A stretch of 64,000 bases of DNA. Source: Plicaturopsis crispa FD-325 SS-3. Its lineage: Eukaryota; Basidiomycota; Agaricomycetes; Amylocorticiales; Amylocorticiaceae. Of the stretch, positions 37,203 through 48,751 are shown piece by piece. The notes beneath the pieces were generated by a model, which saw only the letters and a list, made by a program, of their open reading frames with translations, ran no database searches and was not told where the DNA came from. Every line of letters starts with the position of its first letter. The stretch's first letter is position 1. The position numbers and the translations under genes are program-made. The DNA lies in the NCBI GenBank assembly GCA_000827205.1, contig KN832560.1:958743-1022742 (forward strand). Reading direction: 5' to 3'.

Positions 37203-38241
37203 GGCATCAGTTTTGGGTCCGGGAAAAATATACGTATAAAGGATCACATACGTCGATCGTGTACCCAATTGCTACACAACTACGAGCACGTAGAAGCCCA
37301 ACGCCATGGTACTATCAACGGAAGAACACCGCTTCGTGCTTAGGCTGAGCAGAACTTGACTCTGTCAACGCTTTCCGGAGGTAGTCTCCCGAATTTTTCG
37401 GCGAATGGAACCATGTTTCCCGAAATCATCGAGGATTTCTGGCGGTTGTACATTCGGATGCTGTGAACATTATTGTGTTATTACAGGGCGGATTCAGACG
37501 CACTGCAGATACTATAACTTGCATACCTCTTGTTATTGCGCCGCTGTGCGTTCATCGCGCAACTGCGCATTTCAAGTTGCGTTCATTATCAGGGAGGGGG
37601 TCGTCAGTCCGAGCCAATAACATTTAGATGACCGTGACACCCAAACCAAACGATGCAGATCTCGCATGAGTACGATGCGCTGCAGAAGGCTAAATCGATT
37701 GGTCAATGGGTTGTTTCCTACCATTTCAAATCCTGTGGCACACGCGGAACAACAAGGCTAGAGCGGCCAAATATGTACCGAAGAGCCATGAATCGTCACT
37801 AAGTTCCAAAAGGTGATGGATAGACTTGGGATAGACACAAGGTTGAAGATACACAACGGTGGCAGACACTGCGAAGGCCGAGCGAAGGCCCTCGGCGTAG
37901 CGCACGTTTGGCGCACGTGGCATTCAGGACAAAGTTGCGGACCCTCAGTTTGCCGCTCAACACCTTTCCAAGTTTCCACCTTCGACGAGCGTCAAGACTC
38001 AAAGCGGCGTACCAAACTGGTCTTTCGCCCCGTAATCCACCACTGCAGACACGGTCTTTGAGCTCAGAAAACTGCGAATATCTGGGTCTATAGATCGGTA
38101 GTAACAACAAAATAACGACTGCAAAACGCCGAACGCCACTCCGATCGAAGTTCATCTGCAATTATCAGGCAATTACTTGACGGGCGGGACAATCTCAGCA
38201 CTTAGCACGTCCCTCAGAATCTAGAGGCGTACTTCGAAGTG
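37203..38241. other. Divergent intergenic region, about 1 kb
   Basis: Lies between the leftward membrane-protein gene and the rightward Vid21 gene. A 120-codon minus-strand frame (37799-38161) shows a hydrophobic stretch but no family, and it lacks continuation by splicing. I make no gene call here. Confidence 0.35.
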
Positions 38242-41200
38242 ATGTCCCCTGAAGATACGGAGGCTCTTGAGGAGCGCGTAGCGCAACTTGAGTAAGTGGC
38301 ATCTACCAGGAATGGACCCCCCGTATCGCGTCCTCATACACCAACGCCATCTAGGGCTATCAAGGAGCGCCGAAATGAACTCCTCCGCGAGATGTATCAT
38401 ATGGTGCGTCGACGAGACAATGTTGGAACCGTGTTTGTCCTAGACGAGGACGAAGAGGAGGATTTGGACGCGTTCTTGGAGAGATTCGACCTTGAAAAGA
38501 AGTGCGCACTGTGACTTTAAATAGTTGGGCGACGTGGCTTACGAGAATGACAGTCCAGAGACAGGGTACATCGACAATCTCTTAGATAGTGACGCGCTAC
38601 GCCCCGTCTCTGCCGACGTGGACGAAAGGGCATCGAGAAGTGGCCCCGAAAACGATAGCTCACCAGAAGTAAGTCAAGACCTACTATATTGGCGCCCTTT
38701 GGCCCCAGAACACCTCAATAATGCATGAATGCTAGGTAAAGGATGAGCAGCCAGAGGAACAGACTCAAGCTGCCAATGCTGCAACTTCGGATATGGACAT
38801 GGACGTTGACGACGATTCACCGTTCCCTTCTCCCTCGCGGCCTCGGCGCACCCGGTTCAAACAGCTTGAAGACAGTGAAGATAGCTCGAGTTCTGTCCCC
38901 CTCGAAGAGCGAGTATCTCGCAAACCCTCATCGCCTCCCCCAGAAACTCCTCAGGACGGTGACCATGACACACTTGACGATATCAACAAACCACCGTTAG
39001 GCCCAGCACCAAACTCCCGCGATAACGCGTCATTTACCCCTGCAAGCCCCTCCCCTATTGAACCTCGCGAGGGTCCGCGATCTACTGAGCCCATGTCTTC
39101 CCAACCACCCGACCAGCAGAATATGTCTACCCCGGAGCCGGAGGAACGCAGAGTGCATCCCCCGATCGGGCATATTGCAATGCCCACTTTACCCTCAGAA
39201 CTAATTCGCGACCTCAAACCGCCAGTAAATGCAGAAGTTCAATATCCTGCTTTTGCGGCCTCCCCGAAGGCGCCTCTTTCCCACACACCCTCGGCTTTCG
39301 ATATGTCGCATCGCTCTTCTTCGGGTTCAATTCCAGCTCCAGCCTCTCTCGTCGGAGACAATCTACCTTATAATTTTCCTGAGGCAGTCGAAGCCGACAC
39401 GAAACCCTCCCGAACTCCGGCGTCTCCGATCAGCCAGCACTTCAACCCTGCGTACACAATTCCTCCGCTGAAAGACCTCCCCGCTGAATATCAGCGAAAA
39501 GGCAAACCTACCAAACAACAGCGCAAACGGGAGAAAGAGCGGGAGAAAAATGGATCTGACAAAGAAAGCAGGAAGGACGACTTCATCCCGTGGGGGGTCA
39601 ACAAATGGGGCGCAGTCCTGCGCGCTAACCCCGTGTGGAAGAAGCTGACACGATCCACCAAGTGTTTAAACACTCGAGAATGGGGTGTAAGTCGTAGAGT
39701 GAAACCATGAAATCACGCACCCTGATAGATTTTATTTGTTCACCTCAGGTTGCCGTCAGCGAGGTGCGGTTGCTTCGAACGCTCGAGCGCATCGAGACTC
39801 TGAAAGACGCCGGACGATGGAGCTTCCGACAACCAAAGAAGCAACGAGGCGTAGGTGGGCTGACGAAAACGCACTGGGACTATCTCATGGACGAAATGGT
39901 TAGCCCAAGCTAAACTTGTCATGCGCACTACTCAAATATATCACAAACACAGAGATGGATGCGCATCGACTTCCGCGAAGAACGGAAGTGGAAGCTCGCT
40001 ATGGCGTATAATTTGGGCACTGCGGTTCTGCAATGGCATGCCGCTGGCAGTCCCGAGGAACGCCTCAGTCGCGGGATCTGTGTTCTCTGGAAGCCGCCGC
40101 CACCCGTCGATGAGACCGCTATGGATGAACAGGACACCCTGCCTATGGATATGGATGACGGCGCCTCTGAATCTGGGCAGGAGAATCCGCTTTCGATGGT
40201 CGATTATGCCTCCGATGACGACGACCAGGAAGCAGACCAGCAAGATGTTCTGGACGTATTGGAGACCGGAAACGCCACGCAAGATGCACTAGATGCTGCA
40301 GACCCGAGCTCTCAGCCCGCCTCTCAGGAGGAGGACGCGTCGCAGGACCAGGTAGAACCCAAGGTGGAGGAACTGGATGACTCCTCCGCATTGCACCGCG
40401 AAGGTAACAATGCAGACGACAGCGCCATGGATGTCGACCCATCTCAGCAGAGCCAGGAGGCTAAGCTAACACAAGAGACGGAGCCAGACAATTCTCAAGC
40501 TGCACTCAAGCCTACGTCGACTAACCCTATCCTCGCGTCTGGGTCTGGGTCTACATCTCACTCGCACTCAGTAGCCGGGGAAGCCTCTACATCTACAAGT
40601 AAACGCCCCTTGCCATCCAGCCTTTACGAACCCTTCCGCGAACAGATTGCTTACTCGGAGGATGATAAGCTGTTCATCGACGAAGATGATTTCGACCTCG
40701 TCAAAGGTGTATCTGGCTTGACCACGAGCGACGATGCCATCAACGTCCATCCGGCGCCGTCTGACCTGTCCGAGATATTCCCAGACCTACAACCTCTGGA
40801 GCTATTGAACGTTGCACCTCCTCTTACAGGCTCTTCGAAGAAATCTGAACGCCGGTCGGATAGGGACGATCCCAACAAGAGGGCCGAGGATACGACATAC
40901 ACGAAACTTACGCCCATAGGCAAGTTCATGCACTGTAAGCCTACGCTCCTCGGTCCTCTTGAACCTGCGAAGCACTGGAAGAATGGTCGGTGGTCTCACA
41001 TTGAAGAGGCACCCATCATGGTCGACCTTGACACGCCGCCCAGTAAACCTTTTGATGAATCTATGTCTGGTGAGTCGCGCCATTTTTCACCTGTAAAAAG
41101 GCACTAAGCCCCTCCAAGATCTGTTCGAAAGCAATAAACCTCCTAATGGACCTCCAGCAAACATGCCCATCCTCCCTATCCAACCCAAGGACAAAAAACG

Positions 41201-42612
41201 CGGACACGAGTGGTCTCAGCAGGATGATTTGACGCTCAAACAAGTTGCCGAACGGTACCCCAACAACTGGCCGCTCGTCGCCGATGCATTCAACGCCTCG
41301 AGGCATACGCTCTCTATCGACAAGCGTACTCCCTGGGACTGCTTCGAGCGTTGGAACCAGCGGTGGAGTGCCGGCGCGCGTCATGCGATGCTCAACTCGC
41401 CTGCCTCAGTTGACGAGACGCCGAACAGTACCGCACCCTCCACTCCCGCTCAAATGACTACGCGTGGTGTCAAGAGACTCACCAGTGTCGGCGTTGCAAA
41501 CATCAATACTGCTGTCAACAATGGCGCTTCTGATCCCAAGAAGCGTAGACACGCACTCATGGCCACCGCGATTCAGAAGGCAGCTAAAAAGAGGGAATCC
41601 GCTCTGAAAGCTAGCAATGGTAAGATTCGTCCTTGCGTTAAGTTTGTTCATTGTGACAACGGGTGTCCTTCTAGCGAACCAACGGAAGATGTCTGCTGTT
41701 CACGACACTCATAACGCATATGCTAACTTGCCCAAGTTGACGCCCGTGGAATTGAGTCGGATGAAGGCGGAGAAAGATGCTAAAGACGCTCAGGAGATGA
41801 TGGCGAGGCGAAGGCAGGACGAAATCAATCGTCAACAACTGATTTCCCAACGGATGCAAGTCCCAAGTCAAGTGCGTGATATCGTAATAAAGTCTCTATC
41901 GAAGCTCACTGATACGATGGTACCATCATAAGCAGCAGCCAGGACATCCACTCCAGCAGCAGCATCCCAATGGTATCCCGAGACCAGGCTCGAATGGCCT
42001 TCCGCAAGCGCAAGGCGTTCCTCAAATCCGAAGCCAGGTCAACATCTCGCAACAACAGCGTATGCCCGTGCCTATGGCTACGCCGGGTACGCGCATGTCC
42101 CCCCAGCAGATGATGCAGGCCCAACAAGTCGCCGCGGCACGCGCTATGGCGCTCAGCGGCAGCGGGAATGGGAACGGGTTGGCGAACTCGCTGCTGGCGT
42201 CGCCTTACGGCTCTCGAGCGGACACCTCGTCGCCTGCGCTTCAGGGGTCCCCGCCTCATAATTCGGCCCCTGTCGCCAATTCGCCTCGGCCGCCTTCCGC
42301 TCAGGCGCAGGCGCAGCAGCAGCAGCAGCAGCAACAACAACAGGCTCTTCCGCAGGCGCCACAACAAGTCCCTGGTAATGCTTTACCCCGTCCTCCTGGA
42401 AATATGGGGCACTATTTCCCTGCCGTTGTCCCGAATTTGCAAGGCGCGCAGTTCACGCAGGAGCAGATGGAACAGGCGTTGAGGCTACAAGGTTTGATAC
42501 AGGTGTGTTGTCTTTCTCTTGCCTCTTTGCACGGTCCTTACCGTCGTTCTCCTAGGCACAACATCGAATGTCTCAACCTCCGCAAAATGGACAGTACCCT
42601 CCACCATCCTGA
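38242..42612 (+). CDS. VID21: Vid21/Eaf1-type subunit of NuA4 histone acetyltransferase (HSA and SANT domains)
   Basis: Platform subunit of NuA4 that links the Esa1 module to the rest of the complex. The N-terminus is a helical region (LEERVAQLE|AIKERRNELL) that continues into a long Ser/Pro/Asp-rich disordered part. The HSA domain lies at about 39870-40050: THWDYLMDEM|RWMRIDFREERKW, then AMAYNLGTAVLQWH; this domain binds actin-related proteins. An acidic region and the Eaf1-like block PYEPFREQI-equivalent (LYEPFREQIAY, about 40619) follow. A SANT/Myb domain is at about 41210-41385 (WSQQDDLTLKQVAERYPNNW, then DCFERWNQRW). The C-terminus is Gln/Pro-rich with a polyQ run (42314-42343) and ends QYPPPS. 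About ten exons, roughly 1,240 residues. The third intron is best placed at 38501-38552 to keep the frame. The start at 38242 (MSPEDTEALE) is the first ATG. Confidence 0.92.
42314..42343 (+). repeat. CAG/CAA trinucleotide run encoding polyglutamine
   Basis: Ten consecutive Gln codons (six CAG, three CAA, one CAG) in the C-terminal exon of the Vid21 gene. Length variation between strains is expected. Confidence 0.9.
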
Positions 42613-44589
42613 TTGATCGCCCGTATCCTATATATCTTGAATTCTTAATGTCACGACCGCAGACTGTTGTATCGATTGATTCATCTTTCCCATTAACTAT
42701 ATCTGTAATGGACCACGAACAGAAGACGGCGATCACGGCGTGCAGGAGGAAATTGAGTGCTTTGACGCCGCCGCTGCGCACAGAGCAGTATGTAGTCGGA
42801 GGAGGATCGATATCGTGAGGTGTGCAAACGTTGTGTCTCGCGTTTTCGCTTCTGCAACTCCCTCGTTGACACGTTGTCGCGGCAGGCGTTCTCGAAACTC
42901 GCAACTGGTCTGCCTAGTGCGAGCAAGTGTCAACGTTGTCAAATTCGCTTGCTCGCAGAATCCGTTGTTGGACTAGTGCTCGTGCCGTAAGGATACTTGC
43001 GTCTTGGTGTCAGTTATGAGGCAAGGAATGTAGATTACGGCCGGAAGACATACTCGCGTTGGGGGCAGTACACAGCTTTCCACAGCCCGGTACATAAGTA
43101 ATTGCGATCGTCCAATGCGTGTGTTCACGGTTGAGCGCAAGCGAGTCGAATATCGCTGGACTGTGCATGCATTAGAGGCGTGTCAGTACAGCTTAGTAAA
43201 TGGGGATCGACACTCACCTGCACAGGCAATTATTCTGCAAAATATTATTCTTTTCTCGGATTGTCAAATCGTCTTCGGGTAATCTCTTGAATCGGCGGAC
43301 AATGGCATTGAACACCCTAGCTGCTCACGGAAGGCCTCAGAAAACACTCGCCTCGATGAAATCGGACTGCGAGGTTCACCATGGCGTACTAGAATGTACA
43401 GAAGTAGGGTTAGGCACTGGATAGGCGCCCAGGAGCGCCACAAGCGCCACCGTGTGCGGCGAGAGATATGTAAAAGATCGACACGACGTCGCCTGGTGTC
43501 GCCCTCCAGTCCAAACGCCGCTCTGCAAATGGTAAGCAGTTGACGCCGATGCCCAACGTCAAGGCACCCGCAATGGAAGCCCGCCACAAAAGGCGAGAAG
43601 CGTATTCCGCTACCCTAAAGCCTGCTGAGACGGATTCTATTCGTACGCGCGCATCCGAGTACAACGGGGAAGGCGCGCGCATATCCCGAATACTCAATGC
43701 AAGTCATCGAGATCGATGTGGTCCAAGGGAGTGCTGCTAACACCCGCTCTATCGCGTCAGTATGGACCTACAGAGTCGATGAATAAGCATCTCCTACTCA
43801 CTAGGACATCGAGGATCAATTTGTGCACATGAGTATGGCGCATGAAGAACCGTAGGATAGAATTCATGGAAGCATCCAATAATAAGATTGTGAGACCCTA
43901 CCGACCTGCATCTTTCCACGAGTAATACGAGCAATAGGAATCTCGAAACATCAAGCTAGTATCGCACCATGCTCACAAATAGATAGGTATGCGTACAACC
44001 GCTGTTCCCAAGCCTGGGAGCGTTCTGCTAGCGCTAGAGCTCCGTTTGAAACGGTGGCATTTAAGGAGAGCTGTCAAGGCAGGGCACGAAGGGCACGAGG
44101 ACGTTGAACAAGGTCGAAATTGTGTGTTAAACGGCGATCCATCAAGAAACTGACAGAGTAGGAGGCCAAGAGACTGTTGGCAAACGACGCCCGTGTGGGA
44201 GAATTACCATATCCGGCAAGTTCGGCGACTTCGGCATCCCTGGCCGAACCGCGCTATTTCTCCCCCACCAACGCAGGTTGCCGTCAACGTTGTTTCTCTT
44301 CTCCCCCACCTTTCACAGTTTTCATCTGGGAGCTGACGACGACGACGTACAGAACCTGGCTCTGCTCATACGAACCAGGCTTCCAGGCTCCTCAGTTTCG
44401 CGGCATTTCTAGCTTAGTTCATCTTACGGTGCGTCTGTGCACGCTTGCGGACATGCGTACAACTAACGTCGTTTTCTGGGCGTCTTTTGTTCAGAACTTT
44501 CGAGCAAGGATTGGGTTGTTATCGCGGTTCAGGCCAACCGTCCTATAGCCAAACCTCACAGGACTTTACGTTCTCGCTGAGCCCACACC
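42613..44589. other. Intergenic region, 2.0 kb, no gene seen
   Basis: The second-longest stretch of the window without a gene call that also lacks a repeat assignment. Open frames on both strands are below about 125 codons and have no domain, signal peptide or convincing splice continuation. The right 0.4 kb is presumably promoter of the GH5 gene. Confidence 0.4.
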
Positions 44590-47434
44590 ATGGCACATAT
44601 CGTTAGACCGTCCGATAATATCGAGTATGAACCCCTACCGCTCACCAATGACAATGGCGAGATAACGCTTCATGAGGGCTTACCGTCGCGCAATTCCTCG
44701 CGTTCCCCTTCGCCCTCGCCTTCTCCGCCCGGGGCTGGTTCGCAGACATTCCACACACCATTCGAACAGCCAGGCGATCTCCCTGGTCCATCTTCGTCAC
44801 CCCCGGGATCCCTACCCCTCGGTGCTGGCCAACCCCGCTTTCTTGGACCCGCCCTACTTCAGGAGTCCACACCAGGCATACGTGATTCCTATGCGTCCTC
44901 CCACGACGCATTTCCTTCCAACAACTCCGACTACGATTCATCCGTTTACGCCCTAAACAATGCCGGACGCACCGGCTCTTATGCAGGTACCTACAAGGAT
45001 GACCCCCGGATGAGTGGCTATTATGCAGGCTCTCCGGGTGGTGAGGGTGTGCCGATGTCGCCGGTCGGGCGCTCGCGATATCTCGAGGAAAAGCGCAATA
45101 CCTACGCCCCATCACGGACCCAGTCCAAGCGGAGGCTCGTGATCCTCGGCGTGATAGCCGCCCTCATCCTGCTCATTCTCGCGGTGGTCATCCCAATCTA
45201 CTTCGCCGTCATAAAAAAGGGCGGCTCGTCCGGTCTCAGCAGCGACGGCTCCAGTACCGCCAATCCTACGAGCACGTCGTCGCCCGCAGCTCTAGCAGCG
45301 GTCACTGGAGGTGATGGAAGCAAGGTCACGATGGACGATGGTAGCACGTTCACGTACACGAATTCCTTCGGTGGAACGTGGTACTGGGACGAGAACGACC
45401 CTTTTAACAACGGTGCGCAGGCACAGTCGTGGACACCGGCGCTCAACGAAACGTTCAAGTACGGAGTGGACAAAATCAGAGGGTCAGTCAAGCCGTGATT
45501 CTCTTCGGCACGGCAACTGATCGCGCCCTGCAGAGTCAATCTTGGCGGATGGTTAAACACGGAACCTGTAAGTACCTCAACGCCGCACATCAAAGGACCC
45601 TGAGCTGACAGCTACCCCAGTTCATGCAAGCCCTGTTTCTTTGCAGGATTCTCCAATTTGTAGCTAACCCCCAGACGCAGTGTTCCCGCATTATATCAAA
45701 AGTATGTCAACAACACGACCCCCGCTGTCGACGAATGGACGCTCAGCGAAAACATGGCGGCGGACACGGCGGGCGGGGGATTAAATCAGCTCGAGGATCA
45801 CTACAAAACTTTCATTGTGCGTGATGCAGCGCGCTATCCCCACCGATGACTAACACTTGCGCAGACCGAGAAGGACTTTGCGGAAATTGCCGCTGCCGGC
45901 TTGAACTTCGTACGCATCCCCCTGCCCTATTGGGCCATCGAAACTCGGGACAACGAGCCTTTCCTCGCGAAGACCTCCTGGACGTACGTGACGCGATGGC
46001 ACGGTGTGGAGCTCGTCTGACCGAATGTCTCCAGGTATTTCCTAAAAGCCATCAAGTGGGCGCGCAAGTACGGCATCCGCATCAGCCTGGATCTGCATGC
46101 TTTGCCCGGGTCGCAGAACGGCTGGAACCACTCCGGCAAGTTGGGCTCGATCGGTGTGCTGAACGGACCGATGGGCATCGCCAACGCTCAGCGCTCGCTG
46201 GACTACATCCGCGTGCTCGCAGAGTTCATCTCGCAGCCCGAGTACAAGGACGTCATCCCGCTCTTCGGCGTCACGAACGAGCCGCAAGGTAACACCGTCG
46301 GGCAGGACGTGCTCTCTTCATAGTGAGTCTCCTTTCTTTGCGCTTCTCTTCACCGGCTAACCCATCGCGCAGCTACTTGGCGGCCTACAGCCAGGTGCGT
46401 GAGGCGAGCGGCATCGGCGCGGGCAACGGCCCCTATGTCTCGTTCCACGACGGGTTCATGTCCCTCACCTCCTGGGCCAACTTTTTGCCCAACGCGGACC
46501 GCGTCTCGCTCGACACGCACCCGTACATCTGCTTCGGCGGCCAGTCCGATGCGGCGATGTCGACGTACGCGACCAGGCCGTGCGACACGTGGGGCTCGTC
46601 CCTGAACACGTCTATGGCTGCGTTCGGGTTCACGACGGCGGGCGAGTGGAGCAATGCCGTCACGGACTGCGGGCTGTACGTTAACGGCGTCACGGACGGC
46701 GTTCGGTACGAGGGCACGTACACCGCGGGATCGTTCCCCCGTGTCGGCAGCTGCGACACCTGGACGGACTGGCAGAACTACGACCAGGCGATGAAGGACG
46801 GCCTCAAGACGTTCGCCATGGCCAGCATGGATGCGCTGCAGGTGCGTTGTTCTTTTTTCTATTGCGCGTCCAGACACTGACGTTGCGCTCGCAGAATTGG
46901 TTCTTCTGGACGTGGAAGATCGGCAACTCGTCCATCACCGGCAAGGTCGAGTCGCCCGCCTGGTCGTACCAGCTCGGCCTCGAGAACGGCTGGATGCCCA
47001 AGGACCCGCGGTCTGCCTACGGCCAGTGCGGAAACAAGAACCCCTGGTCGGGCCCGCTCAAGTCATACCAGACCGGCGGGTCGGGCGCAGGCAACATCCC
47101 CGCCTCCGTGTCGTCCTCGCTCGCATGGCCGCCCGCGACGCTGTCGAACGGCGGGCCCGTGTCGGCGCTGCCCACGTACACGCCAACGGGCACGGTCGTG
47201 ACGCTGCCCGGGCCGACGTTCACGAACTCGAAGAGCCAGACGATCAGCGCGGGCAGCGGGTGGCAGAACTCTGGCGACACCGCTGGGTTCATGACGCCCG
47301 TCGCGACGTGCAGCTACCTCGACCCGTGGGTCGCCGCCAGCGTGTCGCCGCCCTCGCCGCTGTGCTCGGGCTCGAGCAAGCGCGAGCAGGCGCGCCGCGT
47401 CCCGGCGGCCGTGATCACGCCGCCGCCGCACTAG
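44590..47434 (+). CDS. Membrane-anchored exo-beta-1,3-glucanase, glycoside hydrolase family 5
   Basis: Type II membrane glucan 1,3-beta-glucosidase of the GH5_9 (Exg) group, acting on beta-1,3-glucan in the wall or periplasm. A Ser/Pro-rich cytoplasmic part of about 180 residues is followed by a basic stop (QSKRR) and one membrane helix (VILGVIAALILLILAVVIPI). A Ser/Thr linker follows, then the catalytic domain. Family blocks: GVNLGGWLNTEP, FVRIPLPYWA, ISLDLHALPGSQNG, the acid/base VTNEPQG (Glu, about 46278) and the nucleophile TAGEWS (Glu, about 46641). NWFFWTWK and PAWSYQLGLENGWMP follow at the end of the barrel. The C-terminus adds a Pro/Ser/Thr-rich tail. Exons include 44590-45482, 45534-45567 and a 5-nt exon 45621-45625 followed by a GC-AG intron 45626-45680. 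Length is about 760 residues. Start ATG 44590. Confidence 0.93.
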
Positions 47435-47916
47435 AGAGGGTGTTTCGCGGATCCCTGTGCTTGTATCTATCGTATGTTTGTTTGTGATCTATTTGCGCGC
47501 ATGGACTTCTTTCTCTTGCTCCCCCACGGGCGCACGGTTTCTTCTACTGGATTATTCTGCTAATACGCGGGTGTGATTTAGAAACGGACTTCCATGCGCT
47601 CCCCCTTCCCTCCCATCCCATCCACTTACCGTCTCCTCATTTTCGTTCTCATGGACCTTAACTTAAGGCTTATTCCGACCCGGACAAGGCATCACCACGT
47701 TATACCGTGCACAGTCACTCCTTTGCATTGCCTGTTATCTTACATATCTAATACATGTGCCGGTGTCCAGCTACAACTGACGCACGGCCTCCTTAAACCT
47801 CTGGCATTGTTCACCATCTTCCCGCGGGAACATCAGTGCTCGCCGCTAGTCGTCGCGTAGCGGTCTTCAAGATCTTGATAAATGCCAGTCAGTAGTGTCA
47901 TCGCCAACGTTGACCG
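47435..47916. other. Convergent intergenic region
   Basis: T-rich 3' region of the glucanase gene up to the stop codon of the small leftward gene. Nothing else recognised. Confidence 0.4.
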
Positions 47917-48250
47917 CTACAATGTCGAACCTTCTTGACCTCCGAAACCGCCCTCAATATCGTCCCGGCCAGGCTTCGATTCGGCGTCGCTCTTCGTCGC
48001 AAGCTGGTCACGGAGAGCGGCTAACTGTGCTTGTTCCTACATAGTGTGTCCATGGGTGTGAAGGGCATTTGAGCCATTCAATTCATCTCTTGAGAGGCAT
48101 CTGCTATAAAACACACCTTCTCGTGCACGTAGCGCGCCTCCTCGCCCCTTTCCTTCGCTTTCCAAGTGCTGTCCTGGAAAATGTTGGCCACATGCTTTAA
48201 CAGCTATGCAGGACATGTACACTCACTTGCGCAGTAGCTCCGGATGACAT
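47917..48250 (-). CDS. Small protein resembling mitochondrial F1-ATPase inhibitor (IATP/Inh1)
   Basis: Three exons, 48250-48227 (24 nt), 48173-48117 (57 nt) and 48036-47917 (120 nt), joined by canonical introns of 53 and 80 bp. They encode 66 residues starting MSSGATAQ. The central part WKAKERGEEARYVHEKEQAQ followed by LAALRDQLATK has the charge pattern, the E-x-x-Y/F and the QLxxLRxQL of the ATPase inhibitor family, whose inhibitory helix binds the alpha/beta interface of F1 during loss of proton force. The C-terminus (DDIEGGFGGQEGSTL) is acidic and Gly-rich. There is no clear cleavable mitochondrial presequence, so either the N-terminus is missing an upstream exon or the protein is imported without one. 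Exons are below usual ORF cut-offs. Alternative: an unrelated small coiled-coil protein. Confidence 0.6.
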
Positions 48251-48751
48251 TGCGTTATATCTGATTCTGTACGAGGTCGGTGAAGGTGGTCTCGGTGCAG
48301 GAGCAGATGCCGCGAATGACGTCTATAACACGGGGTACCAGGGGTCTGCGTTATCAGGGTTTGGGGTCACTGAGTGACGTCGCTGCCGGCGCAGATAGCA
48401 AATTTATCTGGATAACTTATAGCTGAACTGGCCAAAAAGTTGTAGTAGCCTATTGAAACATAGTACTGTATAGTATACTCCGTGTCGACTGCCAGTCTTT
48501 AGTCGAACTGAACCAAGCAGCGATGAGGCAACCTACTGTAACGGTACAGCGGCTCTTTCATTGGTAACTAAATTCAGACCAAGTCCAAACGATCAAGCTT
48601 CAAGAGTACTCGAGCAATTTGTGGTATAAGGTCATTCAACAGGATACAAAGACAGATACATCTTGTACAACGTACGAGCCTGCTTGTAGTTGTATGCAAG
48701 CGATTATGGCGTTTAAAGAGCCTCGTACTGATGGAAGTACAGTCATGAGAG
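48251..48751. other. Intergenic between two leftward genes
   Basis: Promoter region of the small inhibitor-like gene and 3' end of the RNase gene. No other feature recognised. Confidence 0.4.

Noticed and set aside
37799-38161. Minus-strand frame of 120 codons with a hydrophobic start
   Set aside because: No family resemblance, no splice continuation and an unconvincing signal sequence.
42613-44589. Hidden gene in the 2-kb intergenic stretch
   Set aside because: I tried both strands for splice-joined frames and found no domain, signal peptide or helix pattern that persisted.
46350-46877. Long minus-strand frame (175 codons) inside the glucanase gene, and overlapping plus-strand frames at 45846-46292 and 46831-47487
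   Set aside because: Shadows of the GC-rich coding strand. The real frame carries the GH5 catalytic blocks.
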